Below, piece by piece: positions 9,065 through 17,438 of a stretch of 64,000 nt of DNA. The stretch covers positions 1,922,001 to 1,986,000 of the forward strand of contig NZ_LT907988.1 in NCBI RefSeq assembly GCF_900089455.2. The letters run 5' to 3'. The notes below the pieces were generated by a model. That model searched no databases and was not told where the DNA came from. It saw only the letters and a program-made list of their open reading frames with translations. Both the position numbers and the translations under genes were made by a program. Each line of letters opens with the position of its first letter. Position 1 is the stretch's first letter. The stretch comes from Orrella dioscoreae. GTDB lineage: Bacteria > Pseudomonadota > Gammaproteobacteria > Burkholderiales > Burkholderiaceae_B.

Positions 9065-9994
9065 ATGGAAATATTCCTGCAACAGATAATCAACGGGCTG
9101 ACGCTGGGCAGCGTCTATGCCCTGGTGGCCCTGGGCTACACCATGGTCTACGGCATCATCGGCCTCATCAACTTCGCCCATGGCGACGTGGTGATGATCG
9201 GCGCGATGATCGTGACCATCGTGGCCGGGTCGCTCGTGGCCTCGCACCCCGACATGTCGGCCTGGCTGGTGCTGGCCGCGGGCATGGCCATCGCCATTCC
9301 CACCTGCATGGCCGTGGGCTGGACCGCCGAGCGCATCGCCTACCGGCCCTTGCGCCGGGCGCCGCGGCTGGCGGCGCTGATCACGGCGATCGGCGTGTCC
9401 ATCATCCTGCAGAACCTGGCGATGATGATCTGGGGCCGCAACTACCTGAGCTTCCCGCAGATCATCCAGCCCGAGGTCTACACCGTGATGGGCGCGCGCA
9501 TCAGCGGCCTGCAGGTGTTCATCATGGTCGCCGCCGGCGCCCTGATGGCCGGCCTGCATTTCGTCGTCCATCGTACCCGCCTGGGCACCGCCATGCGCGC
9601 CACCGCGCAGAACCGCGAGGTGGCCGGCTTGATGGGCGTCAACATCAACACGGTCATCGCCGCGGCCTTCCTGATCGGCTCGGCGCTGGCCGCCGTCGCC
9701 GGCACGATGGTCACGACCTACTACGGCGTGTCGCAGTACACGATGGGCTTCATGCTGGGCCTGAAAGCCTTCACCGCAGCGGTGCTGGGCGGCATCGGCA
9801 ACCTGGGCGGGGCCATGCTGGGCGGCCTGCTGCTGGGCGTGATCGAAGCACTGGGCTCGGGCTATATCGGTGACCTGACAGGCGGCTTCCTCGGCAGCCA
9901 CTACCAGGACGTCTTCGCCTTCGTGGTGCTGGTGCTGGTGCTGATCTTCCGACCCTCCGGCCTCATGGGCGAACGCGTAGGAGACCGCGCATGA
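9065..9994 (+). CDS. livH: Branched-chain amino-acid ABC transporter permease LivH
   Basis: This inner-membrane permease of 309 residues has about eight hydrophobic segments. The family N-terminus is clear (FLQQIINGLTLGSVYALVALGYTMVYGIIGLINFAHGD), as is the cytoplasmic coupling segment near GTAMRATAQNREVAGLMGVN. It forms the channel with LivM. The livM start overlaps its stop by four bases (9991-9994), indicating translational coupling. Confidence 0.95.
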   Translation: MEIFLQQIINGLTLGSVYALVALGYTMVYGIIGLINFAHGDVVMIGAMIVTIVAGSLVASHPDMSAWLVLAAGMAIAIPTCMAVGWTAERIAYRPLRRAPRLAALITAIGVSIILQNLAMMIWGRNYLSFPQIIQPEVYTVMGARISGLQVFIMVAAGALMAGLHFVVHRTRLGTAMRATAQNREVAGLMGVNINTVIAAAFLIGSALAAVAGTMVTTYYGVSQYTMGFMLGLKAFTAAVLGGIGNLGGAMLGGLLLGVIEALGSGYIGDLTGGFLGSHYQDVFAFVVLVLVLIFRPSGLMGERVGDRA

Positions 9995-11073
9995 TGACCC
10001 ATACGCTCAAGCGTCCGACCTCGGCGCGCGCCTTCGTGGCCATCGCGCTGATCGGCGTGCTGCTCGCCGTCCTGCCCTTCATCGTCGGCGCCGCCGGCCA
10101 GAGCTGGGTACGGATCCTGAACTTCGCGCTGCTCTACGTGATGCTGGCCCTGGGCCTGAACATCGTGGTGGGCTTCGCCGGCCTGCTGGACCTGGGCTAC
10201 ATCGCGTTCTACGCGGTGGGCGCATACACCTGGGCATTGCTGGCGTCGCCGCATTTCGGCCTGCACCTGCCGTTCTGGGCCATCCTGCCGATCGCGATCG
10301 CGCTGGCGGGCCTGTTCGGCGTGCTGCTGGGCGCGCCCACGCTCAAACTGAGAGGGGACTACCTGGCCATCGTCACGCTGGGGTTCGGCGAGATCATCCG
10401 CATCTTCCTGACCAACCTGAACGCGCCGGTGAACATCACCAACGGTCCGCAGGGCATCAACCGCATCGATGCCTTCACCGTGGGCGACTTCACCTTCGGC
10501 CGGGCGGAAACCATCATGGGGATGCGCTTCACCGGGCCCGAGAAGTATTACTACCTGCTGCTGGCCTTCACGCTCATCATCCTGCTGATCTGCGTGCGCC
10601 TGCAGAACTCGCGCATCGGCCGCGCCTGGGAAGCCATCCGTGAAGACGAGATCGCGGCCAAGGCGATGGGCATCAACACCCGCAACGTGAAGCTGCTGGC
10701 CTTCGCCATGGGCGCCTCGTTCGGCGGCGTGGCGGGCGCGATGTTCTCGGCCATGCAGGGCTTCGTCAGCCCCGAAAGCTTCAGCCTGACCGAATCCATC
10801 TCCATCCTGTGCATGGTGGTGCTGGGCGGCATGGGCCACATCCCGGGCGTGATCCTGGGCGCCATCATCCTGGCCGGCCTGCCGGAGTTCCTGCGCGCGG
10901 TGGTCGAGCCGCTGCAGCACGCGATCTTCGGCGCCGTCGTCCTGGATCCGGAGGGCATCCGCATGCTGATGTTCGGCCTGGCGATGGTGCTGGTGATGCT
11001 GTTCCGTCCCGCGGGCCTGTGGCCCTCGGCCGTGCGCAAGCGTGAACTGTCGAGCAAGGGAGGCCAGGCATGA
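9991..11073 (+). CDS. livM: Branched-chain amino-acid ABC transporter permease LivM
   Basis: This is the second permease subunit, 360 residues and highly hydrophobic. It carries the LivM hallmarks LGLNIVVGFAGLLDLGYIAFYAVGAY and the coupling loop RIGRAWEAIREDEIAAKAMGIN. The C-terminus is short and charged (VRKRELSSKGGQA). It starts inside livH and ends inside livG with ATGA-type overlaps, so the permeases and ATPase are translated together. Confidence 0.95.
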   Translation: MMTHTLKRPTSARAFVAIALIGVLLAVLPFIVGAAGQSWVRILNFALLYVMLALGLNIVVGFAGLLDLGYIAFYAVGAYTWALLASPHFGLHLPFWAILPIAIALAGLFGVLLGAPTLKLRGDYLAIVTLGFGEIIRIFLTNLNAPVNITNGPQGINRIDAFTVGDFTFGRAETIMGMRFTGPEKYYYLLLAFTLIILLICVRLQNSRIGRAWEAIREDEIAAKAMGINTRNVKLLAFAMGASFGGVAGAMFSAMQGFVSPESFSLTESISILCMVVLGGMGHIPGVILGAIILAGLPEFLRAVVEPLQHAIFGAVVLDPEGIRMLMFGLAMVLVMLFRPAGLWPSAVRKRELSSKGGQA

Positions 11074-11873
11074 GCGATAGTTTGCTGCAGGCCCAGGGCC
11101 TGTCCAAGCGCTTCGGCGGGCTGCAAGCCCTGTCTGACGTCAGCTTCCAGATCAGGCAGGGCGAGATCTATGGCCTGATCGGTCCGAACGGCGCGGGCAA
11201 GACCACCTTGTTCAACGTGCTGACGAGCCTGTATATCCCGGAAAGCGGCACCTGCACTTTCGGCGGGCAGGCGCTGACGGGCCGCAAGCCCCATGAGATC
11301 GCGGCGCTGGGCCTGGCCCGGACCTTCCAGAACATCCGTCTCTTCGGCAACCTGAGCGCCATCGAGAACGTGATGATCGGCCGTCACATCCGCACCCGCG
11401 GCGGCGTGCTGGGCGCGGTGCTGCGCACCGGCGCCACGCGCCGCGAGGAGACCGCCATCGAGGCGCGCGCGCATGAGTTGCTGGATTACGTCGGCATCGG
11501 CCATCGCGCCAACGACGTCGCCCGGTCCTTGCCCTATGGCGACCAGCGCCGCCTGGAAATCGCCCGCGCCCTGGCGACCGAGCCCAAGCTGCTGGCGCTG
11601 GACGAACCCGCTGCCGGCATGAACGCGTCCGAAACGGTGGTGTTGCGCCAGCTGATCGAGAAGATCCGCGCCGACGGCATCACGGTGCTGCTCATCGAGC
11701 ACGACATGAAGCTGGTGATGGGCCTGTGCGATCGCGTGCTGGTGCTCGAATACGGCAAGGTGCTGGCCGAGGGACGCCCGGCCGAGGTCCAGCGCAATCC
11801 CAAGGTGATCGAGGCCTACCTGGGCGCGGGCGCGGCCCACGACGCCCAGACTGTTCCAGGAGGCGAGGCATGA
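11070..11873 (+). CDS. livG: Branched-chain amino-acid ABC transporter ATPase LivG
   Basis: This is a cytoplasmic ATPase of 267 residues. Walker A is GPNGAGKTT near residue 36. The signature region is degenerate (SLPYGDQRRLEIARAL), as is usual for LivG, and Walker B is LLALDEPAAGMN. The C-terminal D-loop/H-loop region reads LLIEHDMKLVMGLCDRVLVLEYG. It works with LivF on LivHM and overlaps livM and livF by four bases at each end. Confidence 0.95.
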   Translation: MSDSLLQAQGLSKRFGGLQALSDVSFQIRQGEIYGLIGPNGAGKTTLFNVLTSLYIPESGTCTFGGQALTGRKPHEIAALGLARTFQNIRLFGNLSAIENVMIGRHIRTRGGVLGAVLRTGATRREETAIEARAHELLDYVGIGHRANDVARSLPYGDQRRLEIARALATEPKLLALDEPAAGMNASETVVLRQLIEKIRADGITVLLIEHDMKLVMGLCDRVLVLEYGKVLAEGRPAEVQRNPKVIEAYLGAGAAHDAQTVPGGEA

Positions 11874-12625
11874 GCGTGCAGAGCCAGAAGCAACCCCCTG
11901 CATCCACTGCCCAACCCCTGCTGGCCCTGCGTGGCCTGCAGGTCGCCTATGGCGGCATCCGCGCCGTGCGCGGCGTGGATCTCACCGTCGGCGAAGGCGA
12001 GCTGGTCTGCCTGATCGGCGCCAACGGCGCCGGCAAGAGCACCACGCTGCGCGCCATCTGCGGGCTGGTGCCCGTCGCGGGCGGCGAGGTGCACTATGCC
12101 GGCCAGGCCATCACCGGGACGGCCTCGTTCGAGCTGGTGCGCAAGGGCCTGGTCATGGTGCCGGAAGGCCGGGGCATCTTCGGCCAGCTGACCATCGAGG
12201 AAAACCTGGCCATGGGCGCGTATACGCGCCGTGACCCGGCCCAGATCCGCCGGGATACCGAGCGCGTGTTCTCGCTGTTCCCGCGCCTGGCCGAGCGCCG
12301 CAAGCAGTCCGCCGGCACCTTGTCGGGCGGCGAGCAGCAGATGGTGGCCATGGGCCGCGCCATGATCGCGCGTCCCCGGCTGCTGTTGCTGGACGAGCCG
12401 TCGATGGGCTTGGCGCCGCTGATGGTCGAGAAGGTGTTCGAGGTCGTGCGCACCATCGCGTCCGAGGGCGTGACCATCCTGCTGATCGAGCAGAATGCGA
12501 AGCTGGCCCTGGAAAACAGCCATCGCGGCTATGTGATGGAATCGGGCGAGCTGATCCTGCAGGGGCCGGCGCAGCAGTTGCTGCACGACCCGAAAGTGCG
12601 GGAAGCCTACCTCGGCGAGATCTAG
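11870..12625 (+). CDS. livF: Branched-chain amino-acid ABC transporter ATPase LivF
   Basis: This is the second ATPase, 251 residues from the ATG at 11870, which overlaps the livG stop. A 15-residue polar leader precedes the domain. Walker A is GANGAGKST, the signature is LSGGEQQM, Walker B is LLLLDEPSMGLAP and the H-loop is LLIEQNAKLAL. It ends the operon. The open frame continues upstream of the chosen start inside livG, but the overlap and the GGAGG just before the ATG favour 11870. Confidence 0.95.
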   Translation: MSVQSQKQPPASTAQPLLALRGLQVAYGGIRAVRGVDLTVGEGELVCLIGANGAGKSTTLRAICGLVPVAGGEVHYAGQAITGTASFELVRKGLVMVPEGRGIFGQLTIEENLAMGAYTRRDPAQIRRDTERVFSLFPRLAERRKQSAGTLSGGEQQMVAMGRAMIARPRLLLLDEPSMGLAPLMVEKVFEVVRTIASEGVTILLIEQNAKLALENSHRGYVMESGELILQGPAQQLLHDPKVREAYLGEI

Positions 12626-12628
12626 CTG

Positions 12629-12660
12629 CCCCCAAGGCGCTCGCGCGCCTTCCCTGGGGG
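12629..12660 (+). terminator. Hairpin terminator after livF
   Basis: CCCCC-AAGGCGC pairs with GCGCCTT-(CCCT)-GGGGG around a TCGC loop, three bases after the livF stop. There is no T-run. A second strong hairpin, CCCCCCGG...CCGGGGGG (12713-12738), sits in the last codons of the convergent LysR gene and may help stop liv transcription. Confidence 0.6.
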
Positions 12661-12704
12661 GGCGGTGCTGGCGGACCGGCAAGGCCGGCTGCGCGGCACC
12701 CCGG

Positions 12705-13652
12705 CTATCCACCCCCCCGGACTTTGGGCCGGGGGGCTTTGGCGGCCACGCTGCCGCGCGCCGTGCCGGCGGCGCCCATGACGGCATCGCAGGTCAGCAG
12801 CCAGGCGCGCGCGGCGTGCGAAAGATAGCGTTCGCGCGGCCAGACGTGCGCGATCTGCCAATGCAGCGCGGGTTGGGCCAGGCGCGCCACGGCCAGGTCG
12901 TCGGTCTGCAGCCTGCGCAATAGCGGCGCGGGCAGCAGCGCCACGCCCAGGCCGGCCGAGGCCATGTCCACCAGGAACTCCCAGTGCGTGCTTTGCGTCG
13001 CGACGCGCGGCGTGATGCCGGCGCGCGCGAAAGCCTGGCGCAACAGGCGCGTGAGCGCGAAATCATCGGAGAGCAACAGCAGCGGCGTGTCGCGCAGCGC
13101 GGCCAGCGGCAGCGTCTTGCGCTCGGCCCAGGGCCAGTGCCGCGCGCCGATCGCGCAGACGGGATGCCGCGCGACCGGGCGCGTCAGCAGGTCCAGGCCG
13201 TCGTCCACCGGCAGCACGATGGCGCCCACGTCCAGCTCGCCCGCATCCAGGCGGCGGGCGATCTCGGGGGCGGCATCTTCGTGCAGTTGCAGGCGCACGC
13301 CGGGATAGGCCTGGGCATAGGCCTTCACCGCGTCGGTGAACAGCAGGTTCACCGTGGGCGGCAGGCCCAGGCGCAATTCGCCGCGCTTCAATTCGGCCAC
13401 GTCCTGCACTTCCACCGACAACTGCCGTATCAGCGCCAGCGCCTGGAGGCCGCGCTCATAGACGATCCTGCCGGTGTCGGTGGGCACGATGCGCCGGCCA
13501 TCGCGGATGAGCAGCGGCGCGCCGACCTCGTCCTCGAGCTGGCGGATCATCTTGCTGATGGTGGACTGCGTGAGGAACATCGCGTCGGCCGCGCGTGTGA
13601 AGCTGGCCTGGCGGACGGTCTCGACGAAATAGCGCAGGGCGCGGAGATCCAT
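12705..13652 (-). CDS. LysR-family transcriptional regulator
   Basis: This LysR regulator has 315 residues. The N-terminal winged helix reads MDLRALRYFVETVRQASFTRAA followed by FLTQSTISKMIRQLE. The effector domain spans about 90-295. The start at 13652 puts the HTH at the family position; an in-frame ATG 15 codons upstream is less likely. The gene is divergent from the CoA-transferase gene at 13800 with a 147-base shared control region, so it most likely regulates that gene. The last dozen residues (KAPRPKVRGGG) are encoded by a hairpin-forming sequence and look like read-through into a terminator module. Confidence 0.9.
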   Translation of the reverse strand: MDLRALRYFVETVRQASFTRAADAMFLTQSTISKMIRQLEDEVGAPLLIRDGRRIVPTDTGRIVYERGLQALALIRQLSVEVQDVAELKRGELRLGLPPTVNLLFTDAVKAYAQAYPGVRLQLHEDAAPEIARRLDAGELDVGAIVLPVDDGLDLLTRPVARHPVCAIGARHWPWAERKTLPLAALRDTPLLLLSDDFALTRLLRQAFARAGITPRVATQSTHWEFLVDMASAGLGVALLPAPLLRRLQTDDLAVARLAQPALHWQIAHVWPRERYLSHAARAWLLTCDAVMGAAGTARGSVAAKAPRPKVRGGG

Positions 13653-13721
13653 GGGGAAGAGGGCGCCGAGGCGCAAGCCGGGCGCGGGCAATGGCATGAA
13701 AAATACGACTGGAATCAATGA

Positions 13722-13736
13722 TTTTAAGTCATAAAA
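13722..13736. promoter_or_regulatory. Candidate LysR binding site between divergent genes
   Basis: TTTTA-N5-TAAAA is a perfect dyad containing the T-N11-A spacing typical of LysR sites. It is centred between the two divergent starts. A TATACT at 13755-13760 could be the -10 of the CoA-transferase gene; the -35 is poor, which suits an activated promoter. GGAATC (13711-13716) and GATTCC (13749-13754) flank the site as a wider inverted repeat. Confidence 0.5.
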
Positions 13737-13799
13737 CGATGGTTCCAGGATTCCTATACTTCGGCTCATCCCCATCAGAAACAGAAACAGGAGACTGGG

Positions 13800-15335
13800 A
13801 TGTCCCTTACCCGCATCCGCCATCGCGCCTTGCATGGCAAGGTCATGAGCGCGGCCCAGGCCGCCGGCTTCATCCGCGACGGCATGACGGTCGGCATGAG
13901 CGGCTTCACCCGCGCGGGTGATTGCAAGGCCGTGCCCGAGGCCCTGGCCGCGCGCGCCGCGCACGATCCCTTGCACATCACGCTGATCACCGGCGCCTCG
14001 CTGGGCCACGACACCGACAGGCTGCTGGCCGAGGCCGGCGTGCTGGCGCGCCGCCTGCCGTTCCAGGTGGACCGCAGCCTGCGCCGCAAGATCAATGCGG
14101 GCGAGGTCATGTTCATCGACCAGCATCTTTCCGAAACCGTGGAGCAGTTGCGCAGCCACCATCTGGCGCCCATCGACGTGGCGGTGATCGAGGCCGTCGC
14201 CATCACCGAGACCGGCGGCATCGTGCCCACGACGTCGGTGGGCAATTCCGCGCAGTTCGCGCAGCAGGCGCGCCAGGTGATCGTCGAGATCAACCTGAGC
14301 ATGCCCGAGGCGCTGGAAGGCCTGCACGACATCTACGTGCCGCAAGACCGTCCCGCGCGCCAGCCCGTGCCGCTGACCTCGCCGGCGCAACGCATCGGCC
14401 AGCCATTCATCGCGGTGGATCCGTCGCGCATCGCCGCCATCGTCTTCACCGACAAGCCCGACAGCCCCTCGAACGTGCTGCCGCCCGACGACGAGACGCG
14501 CGCCATCGCCGGGCACATCAATCGTTTCCTGATGGACGAGGTCCACGCCGGGCGCATGCCCGCCACGCTGCACCCCCTGCAGGCAGGCATCGGCACCATC
14601 GCGAACGCGGTGCTGCAGGGTTTCGAGGACTCGGACCTGCAGGGCCTGACGATGTATTCGGAGGTCCTGCAGGACAGCGCCATCGCCTTGCTGGACAGCG
14701 GCAAGCTGGCCTTCGCGTCGGCCGCCTCCATGACCTTGTCCGAGCCGGTCTACCGGCGCGTCATCGAGAACCTGGACTTCTACCGCTCACGGCTGGTGCT
14801 GCGTCCGCAGGAGATCAGCAACCTGCCCGAGATCGTGCGGCGCTTCGGCATCATTGCCCTGAACACCGCGCTGGAGTTCGACATCTATGGCAACGTGAAC
14901 TCCACGCACGTGAACGGCACGCACATGATGAACGGCATCGGCGGGTCGGGCGATTTCGCGCGCAACGCGCACCTGTCCATCTTCGTCAGCAAGTCGGTGG
15001 CCCGCGATGGCGACATCTCCAGCGTGGTGCCGATGGTGCCGCACGTGGACCACACCGAGCATGACGTGGACGTGCTGGTGACCGAAATGGGCCTGGCCGA
15101 CCTGCGTGGCCTGGCGCCGCGCGAGCGCGCCTTGCGCGTGATCGAGCACTGCGCGCATCCGGATTACCGCGCCGACCTGAAGGATTACTTCCAGCGCGCC
15201 TGTCGCCGCGCGGGCGGCCAGACGCCGCACCTGCTGGACGAGGCCTACTCCTGGCACACGCGCTATGCCCGCACGCAGACGATGCGGCGCGCGCCGGCGC
15301 GGGCGCGTGAAGCCGAGGTTGTGTTGGCGGGCTGA
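13800..15335 (+). CDS. Acetyl-CoA hydrolase / acyl-CoA transferase family protein
   Basis: This 511-residue protein belongs to the succinate/acetate/propionate CoA-transferase group of class I CoA-transferases (Cat1, AarC, ScpC). A GAGSG-like N-terminal core reads GFTRAGDCKAVPEALA. A conserved Glu in TMYSEVLQDS (about residue 288) matches the glutamate that forms the enzyme-CoA thioester. A glycine-rich stretch, GTHMMNGIGGSGDFARNA, follows. The start has AGGAGA upstream. Its likely role is moving CoA between short-chain acids, either for acetate or propionate use or to spare CoA. The substrate pair is not predictable. The divergent LysR protein is its likely regulator. Confidence 0.85.
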   Translation: MSLTRIRHRALHGKVMSAAQAAGFIRDGMTVGMSGFTRAGDCKAVPEALAARAAHDPLHITLITGASLGHDTDRLLAEAGVLARRLPFQVDRSLRRKINAGEVMFIDQHLSETVEQLRSHHLAPIDVAVIEAVAITETGGIVPTTSVGNSAQFAQQARQVIVEINLSMPEALEGLHDIYVPQDRPARQPVPLTSPAQRIGQPFIAVDPSRIAAIVFTDKPDSPSNVLPPDDETRAIAGHINRFLMDEVHAGRMPATLHPLQAGIGTIANAVLQGFEDSDLQGLTMYSEVLQDSAIALLDSGKLAFASAASMTLSEPVYRRVIENLDFYRSRLVLRPQEISNLPEIVRRFGIIALNTALEFDIYGNVNSTHVNGTHMMNGIGGSGDFARNAHLSIFVSKSVARDGDISSVVPMVPHVDHTEHDVDVLVTEMGLADLRGLAPRERALRVIEHCAHPDYRADLKDYFQRACRRAGGQTPHLLDEAYSWHTRYARTQTMRRAPARAREAEVVLAG

Positions 15336-15348
15336 AGGCCGCGAGGGC

Positions 15349-15370
15349 GGCTCGCCATCGATGGTGAGCC
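15349..15370 (+). terminator. Hairpin after the CoA-transferase gene
   Basis: GGCTCGCCAT-CG-ATGGTGAGCC forms a ten-pair stem, with one G-U pair in RNA, 14 bases after the stop. There is no T-run, so it may be a weak or factor-assisted terminator. Confidence 0.45.
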
Positions 15371-15456
15371 GGGGTTCGTGAAGATTGGGCCGTCCTGTCG
15401 ACGCTGGTGGGATATTCGGGCATCCTTGGGTTCCTGATCATCCGTGCCGATCCGCC

Positions 15457-16371
15457 ATGAACCTGAACCGCTTGAACTGGAACGATCTGAGGATTTTTCT
15501 TGCAGTGGGCCAGGCGAGCACCTTGAGTGCCGCAGCGCGTCGGCTTGGCGTGAATGAGTCCACCGCCAGCCGGCACATCTCCCATCTCGAACAGGCAATC
15601 GGCGAGCTGGTCTTCACGCGGGATCACCAGGGTTTCCACCTGACACCACGCGGGCGTGAACTGTTGGAGCACGTCCAGGCAATGGAAAAAGGGGCGCTGG
15701 GTTTCGCCGAGGCATTGAGCGGCACCCAGCAGGACGTGGCGGGGAGGGTGCGCGTGGCAACCATGGAGGGCATCGCCACGCTCTATCTGTCCGGCGCGTT
15801 CGCCGAGCTGCGCAGGCGCCATCCCGCGCTGGAGGTGGAACTGCTGACGTCGGCGGAGCTCGTGCACGTCAATCGGCGGCAGGCGGATGTCTTTCTCAGT
15901 TTTTTTCCATCAGAGGGAAGAGGCCTCGAGGCGGCCCCCGTCGGTGAGTTCCAGCTTCACCTGTATGGTTCCGAGGCGTATCTGGCTACGCACGGTCGTC
16001 CGGCTTCCCGTGCCGATCTTTCCCGGCACGTCTTCGTGTCCTACGTGGACGATCTGGTGCAGCTGGACACCGTGCGCTGGTTGAGCGAGGGGGTGGAAGA
16101 TCCCAAGGTCGTGTTTCACTCGACCAGCATGCTTGCCCAAATGTTCGCGGCCGCCGCCGGGACCGGCCTGGTGATGCTGCCGACCTTCGCCCGAGCCGAG
16201 CGATTCGGCCTGACGCCGATTCTTGCGCAGGAAGTCCGCGTGCCGCGGATCATCTGGCTGACCGTGCACCGAGACCAGCAGTACTCCCGTCGCGTCAAGG
16301 CCGTGACGGGATTCCTGCGCGAGATATTGCGGCGCGACTACCCTTGCGCGCCGGGGATCAAGCCAACGTAG
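15457..16371 (+). CDS. LysR-family transcriptional regulator
   Basis: This LysR regulator has 304 residues. The N-terminal HTH reads NWNDLRIFLAVGQASTLSAAARRLGVNESTASRHISHLE, and a C-terminal co-inducer domain follows. The ATG at 15457 is chosen because it begins at the family N-terminus; the frame is open 24 codons further up but without homology. The 3' end overlaps the 3' end of the convergent nitrilase gene by 14 bases. Its target is unknown; the nitrilase-symporter operon is the closest candidate. Confidence 0.88.
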   Translation: MNLNRLNWNDLRIFLAVGQASTLSAAARRLGVNESTASRHISHLEQAIGELVFTRDHQGFHLTPRGRELLEHVQAMEKGALGFAEALSGTQQDVAGRVRVATMEGIATLYLSGAFAELRRRHPALEVELLTSAELVHVNRRQADVFLSFFPSEGRGLEAAPVGEFQLHLYGSEAYLATHGRPASRADLSRHVFVSYVDDLVQLDTVRWLSEGVEDPKVVFHSTSMLAQMFAAAAGTGLVMLPTFARAERFGLTPILAQEVRVPRIIWLTVHRDQQYSRRVKAVTGFLREILRRDYPCAPGIKPT

Positions 16372-17410
16372 GCACGGTCTCCTGGGGCGTCAGCGTCGTG
16401 TCCTGTCGTTGATGGCGTGAGACAGAGGTCAGCCTGTCGTCCGTGAATGACGCGGGCTGAATCCGGCGCCGGTCGATCGACAGGTCAAAGACGTCATAGC
16501 GGTTGTAATAGCCAACGATGTCGTGGAATTGCTTGGGCTCGATGCAGTCGTCCAGGTCGAAGTGCGCATAGGCCAGGCCCTCGTCGTTCTGCAAGGTATC
16601 GCCGATGACGGCACCTGTCGGGTCCAGAAACTGCGTTGCCGCGCGCGGCGTCCGTTCCAGTACTTCGCGTGCCTCCTCGTCACCGCCTTCCAGCAGGCAG
16701 TCGAGGGTCGCCTTGCTCAGGAAGCCAGCGTTGAGGACACCGAAAGCCTTTGCCTCGAATGAATGGCCGCCCGCGCGGATGCGGTTGGCCGCCACGTTGT
16801 CGAAATTCTGGGCGCCAGGTTTGCGCGTGGGCCAGATGGCTGGCCAGGCCGAGATGTGGATCTGCTCGCCCTGTGCCGCCAGGGAGTAGCGAGCCAGTGG
16901 ATTCGTGTTTTCGCCGCAAATCAAGGCGCCGATCTTGCCGATGCGGGTATCCGACACGCGCAGCCCATGGCCGTCGCCAGGCGCCCATACCATCTTTTCA
17001 TAGAAGGTCGGAACGAGCTTGCGGTGATGGTTGAGTATCAGGCCATCGTCGCCGATCAACACGTTGCTGTTCCATAGGCAGCCCAGGCTGTAGGCGGCCG
17101 CTTCGCTGAACCCCAGGGAAACGAAAACGCCATGACGTTTGGCTGCCGCCTGGATGGCGGCCATCTCCGGTCCGTCGATCAGTATGCTGTTCGCGGCCAT
17201 CCGCTTGAACCAGTCGTGATTGTAGAGGGGCGCCCACAGCGCAGCCCAGATTGGAAAGCCCGGTATGAATGATTCGGGAAAGACGACAAGCTCGGCGCCG
17301 TTGCTTGCGGCCTCGCTGATGAGGGAGAGTGCCTTCTGCACCGTGGCGGCCTTGTCCATATAGACAGGCTCGGCGTGGGCGGCAGCGACTTTTACTTTTG
17401 GCAGTGACAT
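16358..17410 (-). CDS. Nitrilase (carbon-nitrogen hydrolase)
   Basis: This 350-residue enzyme is of the true nitrilase branch. The catalytic triad is complete: Glu46 (VVFPESFIPGFP), Lys131 (HHRKLVPTF) and Cys165 (ALICGENTNPLARY). The last motif, with Cys-Gly-Glu-Asn, is typical of enzymes turning nitriles into carboxylic acids plus ammonia. It is the last gene of a run with the DUF485 protein and symporter, 28 bases after the symporter stop, which suggests use of the acid produced or uptake of a related substrate. Aliphatic or aryl preference cannot be told. GC content looks lower than in the flanking housekeeping genes. Confidence 0.9.
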   Translation of the reverse strand: MSLPKVKVAAAHAEPVYMDKAATVQKALSLISEAASNGAELVVFPESFIPGFPIWAALWAPLYNHDWFKRMAANSILIDGPEMAAIQAAAKRHGVFVSLGFSEAAAYSLGCLWNSNVLIGDDGLILNHHRKLVPTFYEKMVWAPGDGHGLRVSDTRIGKIGALICGENTNPLARYSLAAQGEQIHISAWPAIWPTRKPGAQNFDNVAANRIRAGGHSFEAKAFGVLNAGFLSKATLDCLLEGGDEEAREVLERTPRAATQFLDPTGAVIGDTLQNDEGLAYAHFDLDDCIEPKQFHDIVGYYNRYDVFDLSIDRRRIQPASFTDDRLTSVSRHQRQDTTLTPQETVPTLA

Positions 17411-17438
17411 GAGGATTCCTTGGCAATCAGGGGGCTGG

